Shown: piece after piece, positions 50,675 to 62,214 of the stretch
Position numbering within the stretch: the stretch's first letter is position 1
Layout: each line of letters opens with the position of its first letter
Translations under genes and position numbers: made by a program
Notes under the pieces: generated by a model
Seen by the model: only the letters and a program-made list of their open reading frames with translations
What the model was told of the DNA's origin: nothing
Databases searched by the model: none
NCBI GenBank assembly: GCA_944989445.1
Contig: CALYLW010000018.1
Location: 842,430 to 906,429 of the forward strand
Reading direction: 5' to 3'
Length of the DNA stretch: 64,000 bases
Origin: Ampullaceana balthica
Taxonomy: Eukaryota > Mollusca > Gastropoda > Lymnaeidae

Positions 50675-50894
50675 GTTGAGCCTTCTCGTCCATGAGGGGC
50701 ATCTACCGATCATCGTCGGCGTCTGCGATTCCTCCAAGGGCATAGGCCACCTACGAGAGACCTCCGGGCATCTCTATCCTGGGCCAGCTTCTCCAGGATC
50801 TTCCATTCATGGCCAATTCTCTTGATGTCTGCCTCCAATTCTCGGCGCCAAGTGTTTCTTGGACGGCATCTTTTCCGCTTACCCTGTGGGTTCC
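50675..50894 (-). mobile_element. LINE 3' end inserted in a Penelope-like element
   Basis: The minus strand encodes NPQGKRKRCRPRNTWRRELE, HEWKILEKLAQDRDARRSLV and GLCPWRNRRRR, then stop, the C-terminus of the same LINE family as 62215-64000. Perfect AAAGCTTTATT duplications flank it (50664-50674 and 50895-50905). Confidence 0.85.
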
Positions 50895-51356
50895 AAAGCT
50901 TTATTAGTGGACTAATTCATAGGTAAACGTTTTTGGCAAATGCCTTCATCATTACAACTAAATAAGGGCAAGTATTTATTTAATTTAAATAATATATCAC
51001 TATCACTTACTCCAACATGAATAAATAATTAAGCAGGGCAGAAAGAAAAGGAAAGAGCAATAAAAATCAGAATGGGCACAAGTAATTAACAAAAACACAG
51101 GATGGAAGAAGAGGAAGGAAGTATCAAAAGTTAACAAATCAAAACCGGAAAAAGATTTACAGATGTAAAATGTGTGAACTCGGTTCAAACCATAAGGATC
51201 CCATAAACCAAATCTTTTTATTAATCTATTTTCCATGTAGATAATATCTTGTGTATAGCTTGCATGTAGAATGTCAGTAACTGCAATATCTAAAATCCAA
51301 TTATGATTAGCACTGTTGAATTGTTTAGAGACAGGACGTAGGACCTGTTTATTTAT
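50895..51356 (-). mobile_element. Penelope-like element 3' fragment
   Basis: Minus-strand reading: ANHNWILDIAVTDILHASYT, then MENRLIKRFGLWDPYGLN, the conserved C-terminal end of Penelope-like polyproteins. The block AGCTTTATTAGTGGACTAAT plus a TTCATCATTAC motif marks the terminus. Confidence 0.75.
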
Positions 51357-51360
51357 ATTT

Positions 51361-52348
51361 TACTGGGTTTTCTGTATAAATGTCATAAAACATACAACAA
51401 TATCTACAATAGATAACTATACAACAAAAAGCCTTAGTCTGTCAACAATTCATAATTCAGTTAGATGTAAAATATTCAAATGTACAATTGAAGAGCTCAA
51501 GGGAAGAAACGGCAATGTCACATTTTTGTTGTTTTGAGATATTCATGTTTTAAAGTTCAAAATTATACAGATTTCTTATAAATTAACTAAATAGATTTGA
51601 ATTTTCAATAGGGTCAGAGACATAATCTTTTTATAAAACCCGAAAACAGAGCATTCTATTTTTGATCCTCTATCAGATACAAGGGCTCATTAAAAAAATT
51701 AAAAAATGTCACTTAGCCATTTCTTCCCTTGAGCTCTTTAATTTATGTTTGAACAAAACATATCAGTATTACATATACATAGAAAAACATTCTTTAAAAT
51801 ATTGTCATAGAGAGGCCGGAATACTTTCATTTCCGGTAATTGTCTGAGCGCATCATTACATTTCAGGTACGTCGCCTACCTACCGTCCGCTCCCCTCTCA
51901 AATATTTAAACCAAGGTTCTCAATTATTTCAACCCAGGTCCTCCACAATATCCTTCATAAATATAGTACATGTTTCTAATAGATGATCCTATTATTTATA
52001 GGAACTAATTACCTTTGACCTGTGCTAGGTAAATAAGATGTATAGAATAAATTCATTGCACTGCATAGTATAGTATATGAAAACAGTAAACATATATAAA
52101 CACAAATTTTTTTTGAAATATTACAAATGTTTTACTTTAAGATGTACATATTTTTACAACAGAACCCCTCCCCCTCATAAAAAAACAACATAATTTACCT
52201 CTCACAAAATATAAACAAAAGGCCTTTGCATTAAGCGTACAAAACCAGTAATCTTAGACCAGTACAGAACCAAGAAGCTTAGACCATTATAAAACCAAAC
52301 CGACCAGTGTGAAACCAATCTGTTTTTAACCATGGGGAATGTAGCCTG
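51361..52348. other. No gene recognised; 3' side of the zinc-finger gene
   Basis: AT-rich sequence likely to include the 3' untranslated region of the minus-strand zinc-finger gene. An inverted pair of segments (AAGAGCTCAAGGGAAGAAAC near 51490 and its complement near 51720) flanks about 210 bp. Confidence 0.4.
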
Positions 52349-55300
52349 TTAGTTGAATGTCTGCTTGTCGGGGTGCTGTTTGGCCACATGCTTTCTCCGC
52401 AGCCATTTCTCATCAAAAGACTTATCACAGAATTCACACTTAAAGACGTCCCCCGAGTGCCACCTCATGTGCTTGACCAGCAGGTGCTTGACTTTGAACA
52501 CTTTAGGACACTGGTCACACATAAACGGCCGAGCGCCGGTGTGGATACGTATGTGAGCCTTAAGTTTACCCGCTTCTCGGAACGATGCTCCGCACGTGGC
52601 GCACAGGTATGGGCGATCGTCGGTGTGGCTCTTGACATGCAAAGACAAGTTTGTGTTGCCCCTGAAACACTTGCCACAGTAGCGACACTGGTACGGCCTC
52701 TCGCCCGTGTGGACTCGTTCATGGAGATGCACCTGGAAGGATGTGGCGAAACACGTTCTGCAATGTGAACACTTGTAAGGTTTCTCCCCCGAGTGTGTTC
52801 GCTGGTGAACTTTCAGCTGATACCTTCTCGGGAACGTCTTTCCGCATTCGTTGCACACAAAAACTGCTGGCACCTTAGTGTGTCTCTTCATGTGATTGTC
52901 TAAATGCTTCTGGGCCGTAAAGCTTTGATCACACGTGCTACAAGGAAATGGCTTTTTCCCAATGTGGGTCTTTAAATGTCTGTCAAGTCTGCTCTTGTGA
53001 GGAAAGTGCTTGTTGCAGATTTTGCACCCGTGTCCCGCCCCCTTGAAATGACTGGTGAAAATATGCTTCTTTAAGCAGCCAATGTTTTTGTACTCATTGC
53101 CACATAACCTGCACCTCCTAAGGTCAAGGTCATCATCAATGATACAATTAGCTGTCACAAACTCTACCCTGGCGTCATTTTGACAAGATTTTTGTCTCCG
53201 TGTCAGCGAACTTCTCGCCTCTTGTTTTGACTGATCACCTAATAATGATTCACTGATCCCTGAGTCTATACCTCCGTGTTTTTTATTACTTTCTGTTACC
53301 CCTGGGTGGACTTCTTCGATTTTGTTCAGGTCATCTGTAGACAAGCCTGGCTCTGGTTCAGCCAATTCTGCTCTTTTCTTTTGATCACTTTGTGTGTTTG
53401 CTGGTACTCTACCCAGTGTTGTGTTAGTTTCCGATTGTTTCCCTTCATGTGGACCTGTTATTTCTGTACCTGTAGTTTCTACATTTGGCTTGTCAGCATG
53501 GACTTCTTCTGTCATTCTATGACATTCTTTTTTAATCATGTCATCACCTTTCCCTTTTTTGCTCCTCATGGTTGCTCTTGTGTCTGTTACAAACCCAGGG
53601 AGTTTTTTCATTGTTGCTACAACACTAACTTCTCCCTGAAATACAGCATCTTCAGTTTTCTTGGTTTCACCATATTCCCCAACGAATTCCTTCTTTTTGT
53701 TTTTCCAACAAATATCTTCAGTCACGGGTGAAATATTTTCAGACTGTGAAGGGAGGCCACCCTTGTCCTGCTTTACAGTCCCTGAGAAGTTTACATGTCT
53801 CACTTGTTTACCTTCATTCACCAAACCATCATGAACAGCTACATCTTGTAAGCCTTGTCCTGGCCTGTCACAAGTTTCATGATGAATCACAGGACGGTGG
53901 TCAAATTCAAGGGAGGGAGACTGATCATCTATTTTGTAATATTCTTCTCCACTCTGAGCAGAGTTTTCGGAAAGGGGCACACAGTTTAGTAATGTGGGTG
54001 TGTTGTCTGCACCTTCCCTCATGCTGTGTTGTGACCTCTCCTGAACACTGCGGTCAGAGTTTTCAGAGCTGACACCTCTGATTGGGGTGCTGCCTCTTGT
54101 TTGTATTTTGCCTCTTCTGGAAATATTTCCCAAACATTGCCCCAGTAACATCGCATTATTCAGGTTATAATGGCACGTGTCAGAAGTCTGGTCTATCTGT
54201 TTCGACTGGCAGGGGAGGTAAGAGCCAATAACGGCTGATCTTTCCCCATCAGGCAAAGCAGATTTCCAATCAGTTTTTTTTAAATAAATTGAATGCAGAG
54301 AACTCAAATTGGAATCATTAGTTGGAGCCACAGAAGAGTCCTGGTATAAGGTGGACACAAAACTTTTTGAGGCACTAGAATGTTGTATCCTAGATGTGTA
54401 GTCTCTCTCACACTTGTTAGGGGTGTTTTCAGACATACCCGTGACTTCAGGGTAATTTTTCTCTTCTTCATTCTTAGAGTGAGATGTGCTTTCAAAACCA
54501 ACACCAACACTGGATTGGGGTGTCTCACCTTTGGTCATGCGGTTATGATCCGGTGTTAGTTCCAAACTATCCTTGTCACTCTCATGCTGTGTCTTTCCAA
54601 ATGTGTCATGACGTGTCTTAAAGATTTCTGTATGTGCATGAGCAGCTGTCTCCCCAGAAATACAACAAGGCAGGGAGGCACTTTGACTTTCCAGCTCTGT
54701 AAATATCCTGGTAGTGGTGTTTGGGATCATTCAGCAGATGACCGTTGTATTCACACGGTGACCACTTTAAGGGCCCTGTATCATCTTCATCGTCCACCTC
54801 AAGTAAAGACGGCTCGGGCATATGATGAACAACATTGCTGCCTCCATGAAAAGAGATTTCCTGTGGACCTTCAAACCTGCCCTGATGTAACTTAAGACCT
54901 AAAAGATGTTTCTGATTATCTCCCATACTGGCTTCAGCTGACCTCCCCTGTGAGCCTGTCATACCTGAAATATGTGGCATGTGCTGGAAATAAATGGTCA
55001 AGTTGGACTGGTCAAGGGGATTTACTAAATTAGGCATCAGTCTGTTTTCTCCATAACCGCGTGATGTGCCCTCTAGCTCTGAATGATATAGATGTCGATG
55101 TCCTTTGTTGGTTTGATGGGATGAGGCCACCGCTGCGACTGTGAGATTGTAACATGAATCTCTTGCTGGTACATTAAGTTGGTCACTTTGTGGAGCCCTT
55201 GTGGTTGGCTGATGTTGAGGGAAATCTGGCCTAAGCTTGTAGTGTGGACCTGATGATGAACGCCCATCATGCCTGGGTTCATTGTTACAGAGCCTAGCAA

Positions 55301-55552
55301 AGTGACCAGCTTCTTCACTGTGGTGATGCTCTCTACTGTAATGCTGTGAGTTGTGGGCAGGATGTGTGACCACGTTGTAACCAACTGAGGTAAAATTATC
55401 CGTTTGATGACATCTATTTCTTGTGACTTCTTTTTCAAACCCCATCTGGTTCAGCTGCATGTGACGTGAAGTTGTCGCTGAGTTGCTGTTGATTTCGACC
55501 ATCTCGTAAGACTTATCAGATTTTGCATGACAATCATCAACTGAAATGTTGC
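52349..55552 (-). CDS. Zinc-finger gene, last exon with 9 fingers and a frame break
   Basis: Frame A is open from 55550 to 54618 (includes SYEMVEINSNSATTSRHMQL and the acidic EVDDEDDTG). Frame B opens at 54730 and carries the rest, with the fingers from RRCRLCGNEYKNIGC (about 53120) to CEFCDKSFDEKWLRRKH. The two overlap by about 110 bp. Confidence 0.8.
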
Positions 55553-57404
55553 CTGGTGGAAGAATATTTTGTTTGTTTATTTAATCATAAGCTTAGTATG
55601 CGGTTAGAGAAAAGGTAATAAAATAATGTTCAGGTAGATACAAAGCTGAAAAACTTCTAATTTTATTTTAGCATAATAAGAAAATAAAATGATTGGATAA
55701 ATTGTACAAGTTTGGAAAAATTTACAATAAAAATGATGTGAGAATAAAAATAATCAAAATAAATAAATGAATACCTTTATCACCAAAGTATTTAATAGTG
55801 GAAGTTTGACCAAGGTCTTTTTTGACTGGAACAGGTTTGGTTCTTATCAGACTTGGAGAGTCTTCAGTCCTCTCATGTCTTAATATGCAGGTTTTACGGT
55901 CACAGCTGATCATCTGAAGTGGAAAGCAATATTGTAACCTTGTTACTTGTACATGTATCAATATAAATCTAATTGAATACAAACCATGTTGAATTTTTAA
56001 ACCCACTACAAGAGTTGAATTTATAGTTTATTTGAAGAAATTAGTTTTTAACTTTGAATCATGGGTTGTAATAATGACATTTTATCTATGTTCAATAAAA
56101 GCTTACTCAAGATTTATTTATTCATAGAGGAGCATAAATTGAATGGATGAATCATTATTATTTTACAAATTATTCAAAAGCAATGAATTGTGTAGAAACA
56201 AGTTATTTATTTTGTGTTAAGAGATGATCAATAATTTAAATATTCTTAAAGAAAAGCACATAAAAATTACCCCCTGAATTTTCTCTTTATTTTCACATAA
56301 CTTCAAGTTTTTAACCTCCTGTCTAGTGCAACACTCTCTGCTTTCTGACTGCTCACTCCTCTGCAGCCCTATTTGATGTTGAACAGCTTCATTCCCACAA
56401 TGTTCTTTATTAGAAATTTTATCCGTCACATTTGCATTGAAGCTTTTGTTGGATTCAGGCAAAGGAATAAGATGCCAGCCGTTTTCTTCAACCAATGCCG
56501 ATGCATCTCTCTCTCTAATCGTAAGAAAAAATTTGTCAGAAACAAATTTATCTAAATGAGAAGCTGCTGGTTTAATTTTCTTCCTTTTTTTATTTGGAAT
56601 CTCTCGTCCTGGCTTAGCTTTACTTTTAGTGGTATTATTCTTCAACAACTTTTCAGCATCACATCCCTTGATGTTTTCACTAGTTGCAGGTCCAGGAAAA
56701 TCATTATTCATATGTTTATTTCTGTGATGTTTCTTTAAAGCATAAAGTTCACCAAACTTTTTGGGGCAGAGTGAACACTTGTATGTTTGCCCCAAATGAA
56801 TTCTTAAATGCCTGACCAGAGCATGCTTTAATCGAAAGACCAGGGGGCATCGATCACACATGTACGGTTTGGCACCAGTATGAATTCTACTGTGGTTTTC
56901 CAACTTTTCTTTATGCTTAAAACTTTTGTTACATACACTGCATGAAAATGGTGAATCTGTTGTATGAATTTTCATATGCTGGGCTAAGCCACTTGTTGCA
57001 CTAAAACTCTTTTTACAGACTGCACAACAGTGAGGTTTTTCTCCTGTGTGTCTACGTTCATGAAGCTTAACCTGATATTTAGAGCCAAAATAACTATTGC
57101 ATTGTGAGCATTTGAAAGGACGTTCACCAGTATGACAACGACTGTGAGTCCTTAGGCGAGTTTTATTTGGAAAAGTCTTATTGCACTCCAAGCAATTGAA
57201 GAAGCGAGGTTTTTCATGACTTTGCAAATGTTTGACAAACAATTTTTTGCTTAAATAAACTCGATTACAAATTCCACATTTAAGACCTTGTTGTGAAACA
57301 TGTATCTTTTTATGAATTTTTAGTTGACCAAAAGATGAGAACTCATTCCCGCACACAACACAGGATAATTCAGAATTTTGCATTGCAGTATCAGTAGGTG
57401 AGGT
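52349..57404 (-). CDS. C2H2 zinc-finger protein with two homologous finger clusters
   Basis: A putative nuclear DNA-binding regulator on the minus strand. Exons: 57404-56271 (acceptor CATTTTTAG, 8 fingers), 55913-55775, and 55552-52349 (long Ser/Thr/Gln-rich region, then 9 fingers, ending DKQTFN and stop). Splice phases agree: GGG/GTAATT (phase 0) to ATG ATC, then AAAG/GTATTC (phase 1) to GC. Linkers such as HTGERPF and HTGEKP are canonical. The clusters are similar in order (for example YMCDRCPLVFRLKH and FMCDQCPKVFKVKH), which suggests internal or tandem duplication. In the last exon the frame changes between 54733 and 54618 (need of +1), from one base change or an unrecognised small intron. 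The true first exon is not identified. Two adjacent genes are an alternative to one. Confidence 0.78.
55775..55913 (-). CDS. Zinc-finger gene, linker exon
   Basis: 46 codons, MISCDRKTCILRHERTEDSP to TIKYFGDK. Acceptor CTTTCCACTTCAG and donor AAAG/GTATTC. It links the two finger-bearing exons in frame. Confidence 0.6.
56271..57404 (-). CDS. Zinc-finger gene, exon with 8 fingers
   Basis: Fingers run from CVVCGNEFSSFGQLKIH to CSLCPKKFGELYALKKHH, followed by a basic stretch (GREIPNKKRKKIKP), a likely nuclear localisation signal. An ATG at 57383 could start translation, but the frame is open to the acceptor at 57405. If the donor is not used, translation stops at 56217. Confidence 0.82.
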
Positions 57405-57703
57405 CTAAAAATGTCATAACAGTCTACATATCTTAAAATCCAGTCTGTAAAATGGCATAACAGTCTTCATATCTTAAAATCCTTTTAAGAATGTTAAGTT
57501 AAAGTATTAGCATGGCATTGGATCAGAGCTGTCAACATTATCATTAATTTAAATTAGATAATACTGAATAATAATAAAGTGAATAATAATAAAAATAATA
57601 ATATTATTTTTAAAAAAACTTTAATTTTAGTCAGGTTCAATTTTAAATTAAAAGGAGCAAACGAAAAATTCCTGTGCTGCTATGTAATATGTACTAGTAC
57701 CCA

Positions 57704-57868
57704 GGGCCGTCTTAACGCATAGGCCCGTTGGGCATTTTCCCGGGGGCCCACGAGCATAAGGGCCCCATGGGAATATGTTTATTTATATATATTATGTATA
57801 TTTATTTTTTATTCCTGCAGGGGAAGGACCCAACACTATTTCTTTGCCCGGGGGCCCAAACTGATGTA
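57704..57868. mobile_element. Probable hAT-type MITE
   Basis: CAGGGCCGTCTTAACGCATA at the left and CCCGGGGGCCCAAACTGATG at the right. The GGGCC/GGCCC-rich ends resemble a common hAT-like family; the boundaries are approximate. Confidence 0.45.
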
Positions 57869-57870
57869 AA

Positions 57871-59305
57871 GGGGCCGTCCATAAATGACGTCACGCTCCT
57901 AGGGGGGGAGGGGGTCACACTTTTGTGACGATGCGTGACGAGGGGGAGGGAGGGGGGTTGAAGAAATGTGACGTCACATCAAAAGGGTAACTTTAAATAA
58001 AACTTCAACTGAAATATTTGGTGGCTTACAATTTATCTAATGAATTTAAATCAGGGCTTCTCAATATGCCGGTCGGTAGGCCATCAGACGCTGGTTGGCG
58101 TAAGCTATCAAGAGACGAAAATTAAATCTAATTATAATCCTTAAGTTTGAGAACTCACAAGATAACGTATGAAATTGTTACACTGTGTCGTTTCATGTTG
58201 ACATCAAAGCATTTGTGATGTAACCGCAGCTCCGTCTTCGAACTTTTTTCCCCGTTAACCCAAAATATACAAGTTTATGTGTGCGTTACCCCCCCCCCAA
58301 CCCCCAGACTCTAGGTACTGCTCACATGACTCGGGGATTTGGGGAATCGTTGTTAGCAAAAATGATAATGGTGAGTTTTACAAGCATGACAAATTTCTAA
58401 AAATGATCTGAATAGGATTATGTGTAGATATTTTAAGTCAAAACGACACAGAATATCCTTTTTCTTTAAAAAAAAAGGGGGGGGGGTGGAATCTATTTGA
58501 TAGAATTATAAACGTTTTAAGTTTGATATAATTGTTGGGTTGGTTTTTGGTCAAACGCCCCTGGCCATTCTAGATATAATGATAAATGAGCCCATTTAAA
58601 AGTTGTCAAGTATTCATTAAGTTTATTTAATGCATCAAAGTCTTGACATCGCAAATCGAGAGGAGCACAAAACAACATTTCTTCTTAGCTCAGTTTTTAA
58701 GGCATTAATTTTAAATATCACAGAAAGGATACTTGATACAGTCAAGTCATGTGGATTAAGATTATTGTCACGCGTGTCAATATAAATGAAAGTAGGGTGG
58801 ATTTAGGTGTCTTTGTATAGTACGTAGGTCGTCGTAGGTAAGAAATCTACATAGTTGTCAAATTTTTTTTAAAATGCATTTTCTGGAAGGAACCAGTTCA
58901 ATAATGGGCATATGTTCCAAGCGTTCACATACACATGATGTATTTTAATATATCTAGTGGATTGTAGTGGATGTTATATGTCCCAAATGAGTCTGCATTA
59001 CCCCCAAGAATTCCCTTTTGACCCCAGATGAGGTTATTTACCCCTGTTTGCCAATTTCTTTCTTACGGGATGCCCGTGATGGGCCCGTCAGTCAATTGAG
59101 GGATTTAAAAAAAAATACATTTAAAAAATATTATTTTAAAATATATTTTTTCTAAACAAAGACGTTAAAAGTGATGATTAATAGTCAATGTTTAATTTGT
59201 ATTCATTAAAATAAAATATAATCTAAGGATGTTAACACTTTTTGTGACGACACGTGACGAGGGGGGGGGGTCAAAAATTGCGTGACGTCATTTATGGACG
59301 GCCCC
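57871..59305. mobile_element. 1.4-kb GGGGCCGTCCATAAA inverted-repeat element
   Basis: The left end GGGGCCGTCCATAAATGACG and the right end CGTCATTTATGGACGGCCCC are exact inverted repeats over at least 20 bp. Both have GTGACGA...GGGGGG subterminal motifs. No transposase frame is visible, so it is either non-autonomous or badly decayed. Confidence 0.82.
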
Positions 59306-60330
59306 AAAGAAGGCTCTGCTAGTACCATCTGTAAAACTCTGTTGACAATACAATATTATATTTTGAATGAGAATGTAATTTAAATTTCAATATTCCAGTT
59401 CCAGGACTCTACAGGCGCGTTTAGTTACGTTTAAGTTTAGGCTGGGGCCAGGGGCTAATGCGTAACATTAAAATTATTCAATTCTCTTCAAAATGATTTG
59501 TTATTACATTTTACATACTCCTTAAATGAATGATATATAAGAACACAAGAACAAGTTAGGTTAAAACGTGCTTCTGTTTCAGTTATTTAAACTATTAAAA
59601 ATTTTGTTTGTTTACAATGGGAGACAACTTTAATATTCCGCTTTTGTCTATTATTACGGTTATAGTGTTTTATTTAAGGTATACGAAATCTCGTCAATGA
59701 ATTCTTTTGAAGCAAACGGATTTTATTATTATAAAATGAACAAAAAAACTTTTTTAAAAGAATGAGGCCCAGCTGCAGTGTGGAATGTAGAATCTCGCAT
59801 GAAAAAGCAGAAAATAATTTTTTAGTCACAAACTAAGTAGTCACACAGGGGGATTCAGAACTCTAGGTTTTATTGATATTTATTGTGATCGATTGTGGGA
59901 TTAAATGTGAGATATAAAATTTGATCAACTAACACACAAGTTTTGAGTTCATTTTATTTTCTACTTTTACGCGTTAACAAAAAATTTGTAAAACTTAATT
60001 TCATTCATGAAGTCCTGTTAAATGTCCTGTTAGCCACGTTCATCTAGAGACGAAATTTGTGAGCAAAATTTGACTTTGACATTTTCTATAAATATAAACT
60101 TACACATTCTAACTCCTTTCTATATGTGCGCTGACCCACTTAGCAGGAAAAAAAATATTTCACAACACATGGATTGTCTATATAAGACATTCTATTATTT
60201 CGCTTGTTCTATCTGGAATGATTTTCCATACACATTACACATATCATATACACAACACGACTATGCATCACGGGAAGTGTGTCACTTTTGACTTGTGTTT
60301 TTCCACCCGACCGACCGCCTGCGAACCCAA
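59306..60330. other. No gene recognised
   Basis: AT-rich. The motif ATGGGAGACAACTTT near 59618 resembles short repeats seen in molluscan DNA. No exon could be supported. Confidence 0.45.
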
Positions 60331-61620
60331 GAGACGACGGTGAAGTTAATATAAGGGATTGAATTAGACAACCCCGTAAAAACAAAGGAAGTTAATATAA
60401 GGGATTGAATTAAACAACCCCGTAAAAACAAAGTTGTTGACTATAAATCCCTTATATATGAGACATAACTAAAAAGTATTTATCATGCTTAAACGCGACA
60501 AACATTTACAGACTGAGATTGCCTTAAATGCCCTTTGTTGTAAAACGGAAAAAGTTTTGGTCACGGATGGTTGAACTTAACTCAGCGTGACGCGTAAAAT
60601 GTCAACAAAAGCTTGCCGCTACATATATAGATAAATTAAAAATGCATTAATTTAATTACGGTAATTCGATCGATCTGAAAATTTAATAGCTTTATCCTCC
60701 CCACAAGCCAAACCTATTGTGAAAATTTCAGCTCACTAGCTAGTCAGAAAACGTGTTTACGAGCGTTTTGAAAAAGTTGACGACAGAACCGGATGCGTTG
60801 AATCCGGAATCCTTCACGAGTTAATAGGATAGGGGCTTCAAAAAGCATTGAGGTGAAATCCAATAGCCTCTGTTATAAATACCAATAAAACATTAATCAT
60901 GAAAAAATATTTTACTCTCTTAAATGTGTCATAAAGTAGAATAGAATAGCTATATAAAATTGACATTGTATCATCATGCAATATCATGACAATATCAAAC
61001 AAACGTATTTATTATTATTTAAATTTATCTGAAACTTAAAGTGGACGTTATTATTCAACTAAAAAAATAATTATCCAAGTAATGTTGGCTGGGAAATACC
61101 TTCACTGACAATAGTGACAGCGATGTGTTTTTATCCAAGTAATGTTGGCTGGGAAATACCTTCACTGACAATAGTGACAGCGATGTGTTTTTATCCAAGC
61201 AATGTTGGCTGGGAAATACCTTCACTGACAATAGTGACAGCGATGTGTTTTCTTCCTAGCTACTAATAAGTAAAGTTACTTGAAACAGGGCCGGTGTTGC
61301 AAAATAAATCCTCCCCCATTCAGAATGTATTGTGGTGCGGTGCGTATTATAATGAACATTCTATTAGTTATGTTTCGTATATAAAGGATTTATAGTCAGA
61401 AACTTGTTTTTCTAAAATGGTTTTTAAAAATGTAATTCTTTATATTAACTCGTGGTGTCTGCTTGATTGTTTGCCGAAAAGATTTTTAACCCACTTTCTC
61501 GTAAGCTAGCGAGCTGAACTTTTGCAGGCAGACTCGTGCTGATGATAAAAATGATATATTAAAATTTCAGATCGATCGAATGAACTGTTATTAAATACTT
61601 GAATTTTTAGATTATCTCTA
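60330..61620. repeat. Dispersed repeat family X copies
   Basis: 60350-60560 includes the unoccupied counterpart of the Helitron insertion site (AACCCCGTAAAAACAAAG, CTATAAATCCCTTATATATG). 60640-60700 and 61500-61620 carry the GATCGATC core with flanking TTAAAT blocks. The copies are broken and in both orientations. Confidence 0.55.
61071..61250. repeat. 60-bp direct repeat, 3 copies
   Basis: TTATCCAAGTAATGTTGGCT onward for 60 bp, repeated three times with one or two substitutions. Confidence 0.95.
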
Positions 61621-62214
61621 TTTATCTTTATGCCATCATCATCAGTGGTGCTACAGCCCATGTAGGACCCTGGCCTGCTCCATCACATAACTTCCATTCG
61701 GATCGATCGATGGCTTTCCTTCTCCATGCCTGAACATCCAGCTGTTGTAGGTCCGTTTCCACATCATCGATCCACATCAGTCTTGGGTGACCAGTGAGTC
61801 GTCTTCCCCCTGGTTTCTGCATGTAAATAATTTTTGGTGCTCTACACTCTTGCATCCTTTCAACATGCGCTGCCCAGAGTATTCTTCCTTTTTTAAAAAT
61901 ACTTGTGACGATGGGAGGGCCTTTGTACAGATGGTATAGTTCTTGGTTTGTACGAATTCTCCAGATATCATTTTCTATCAGGGGCCATACATTTTCCGGA
62001 GAATTTTCCTCTCCCAAATGTTGAGTAGGTTCTCTGCCTTTTTGGTCAGGGTCCAAGTCTCACTAGCGTACGTTACTACCGGCTTATAATCGTGGTGTAT
62101 ATTATTTTCTTTGTTCCCCTTGAGAGGTATTTGCTTCTTAGAAGTTTTTGTAAGCTGAAGTAGGAGCGGTTGCCTGCTGTTAACATTTCTTTCACCTCCA
62201 AAATTATCTCTTCA
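61621..62214 (-). mobile_element. LINE fragment (second family)
   Basis: Minus-strand text: AGNRSYFSLQKLLRSKYLSR, then after a frame change WRIRTNQELYHLYKGPPIVT, GRILWAAHVERMQECRAPKI and AWRRKAIDRSEWKLCDGAGQ, ending in an ATGATGATGG tail. It is the 3' end of a reverse-transcriptase ORF, 5'-truncated, and directly abuts the 3' end of the LINE at 62215. Confidence 0.8.
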
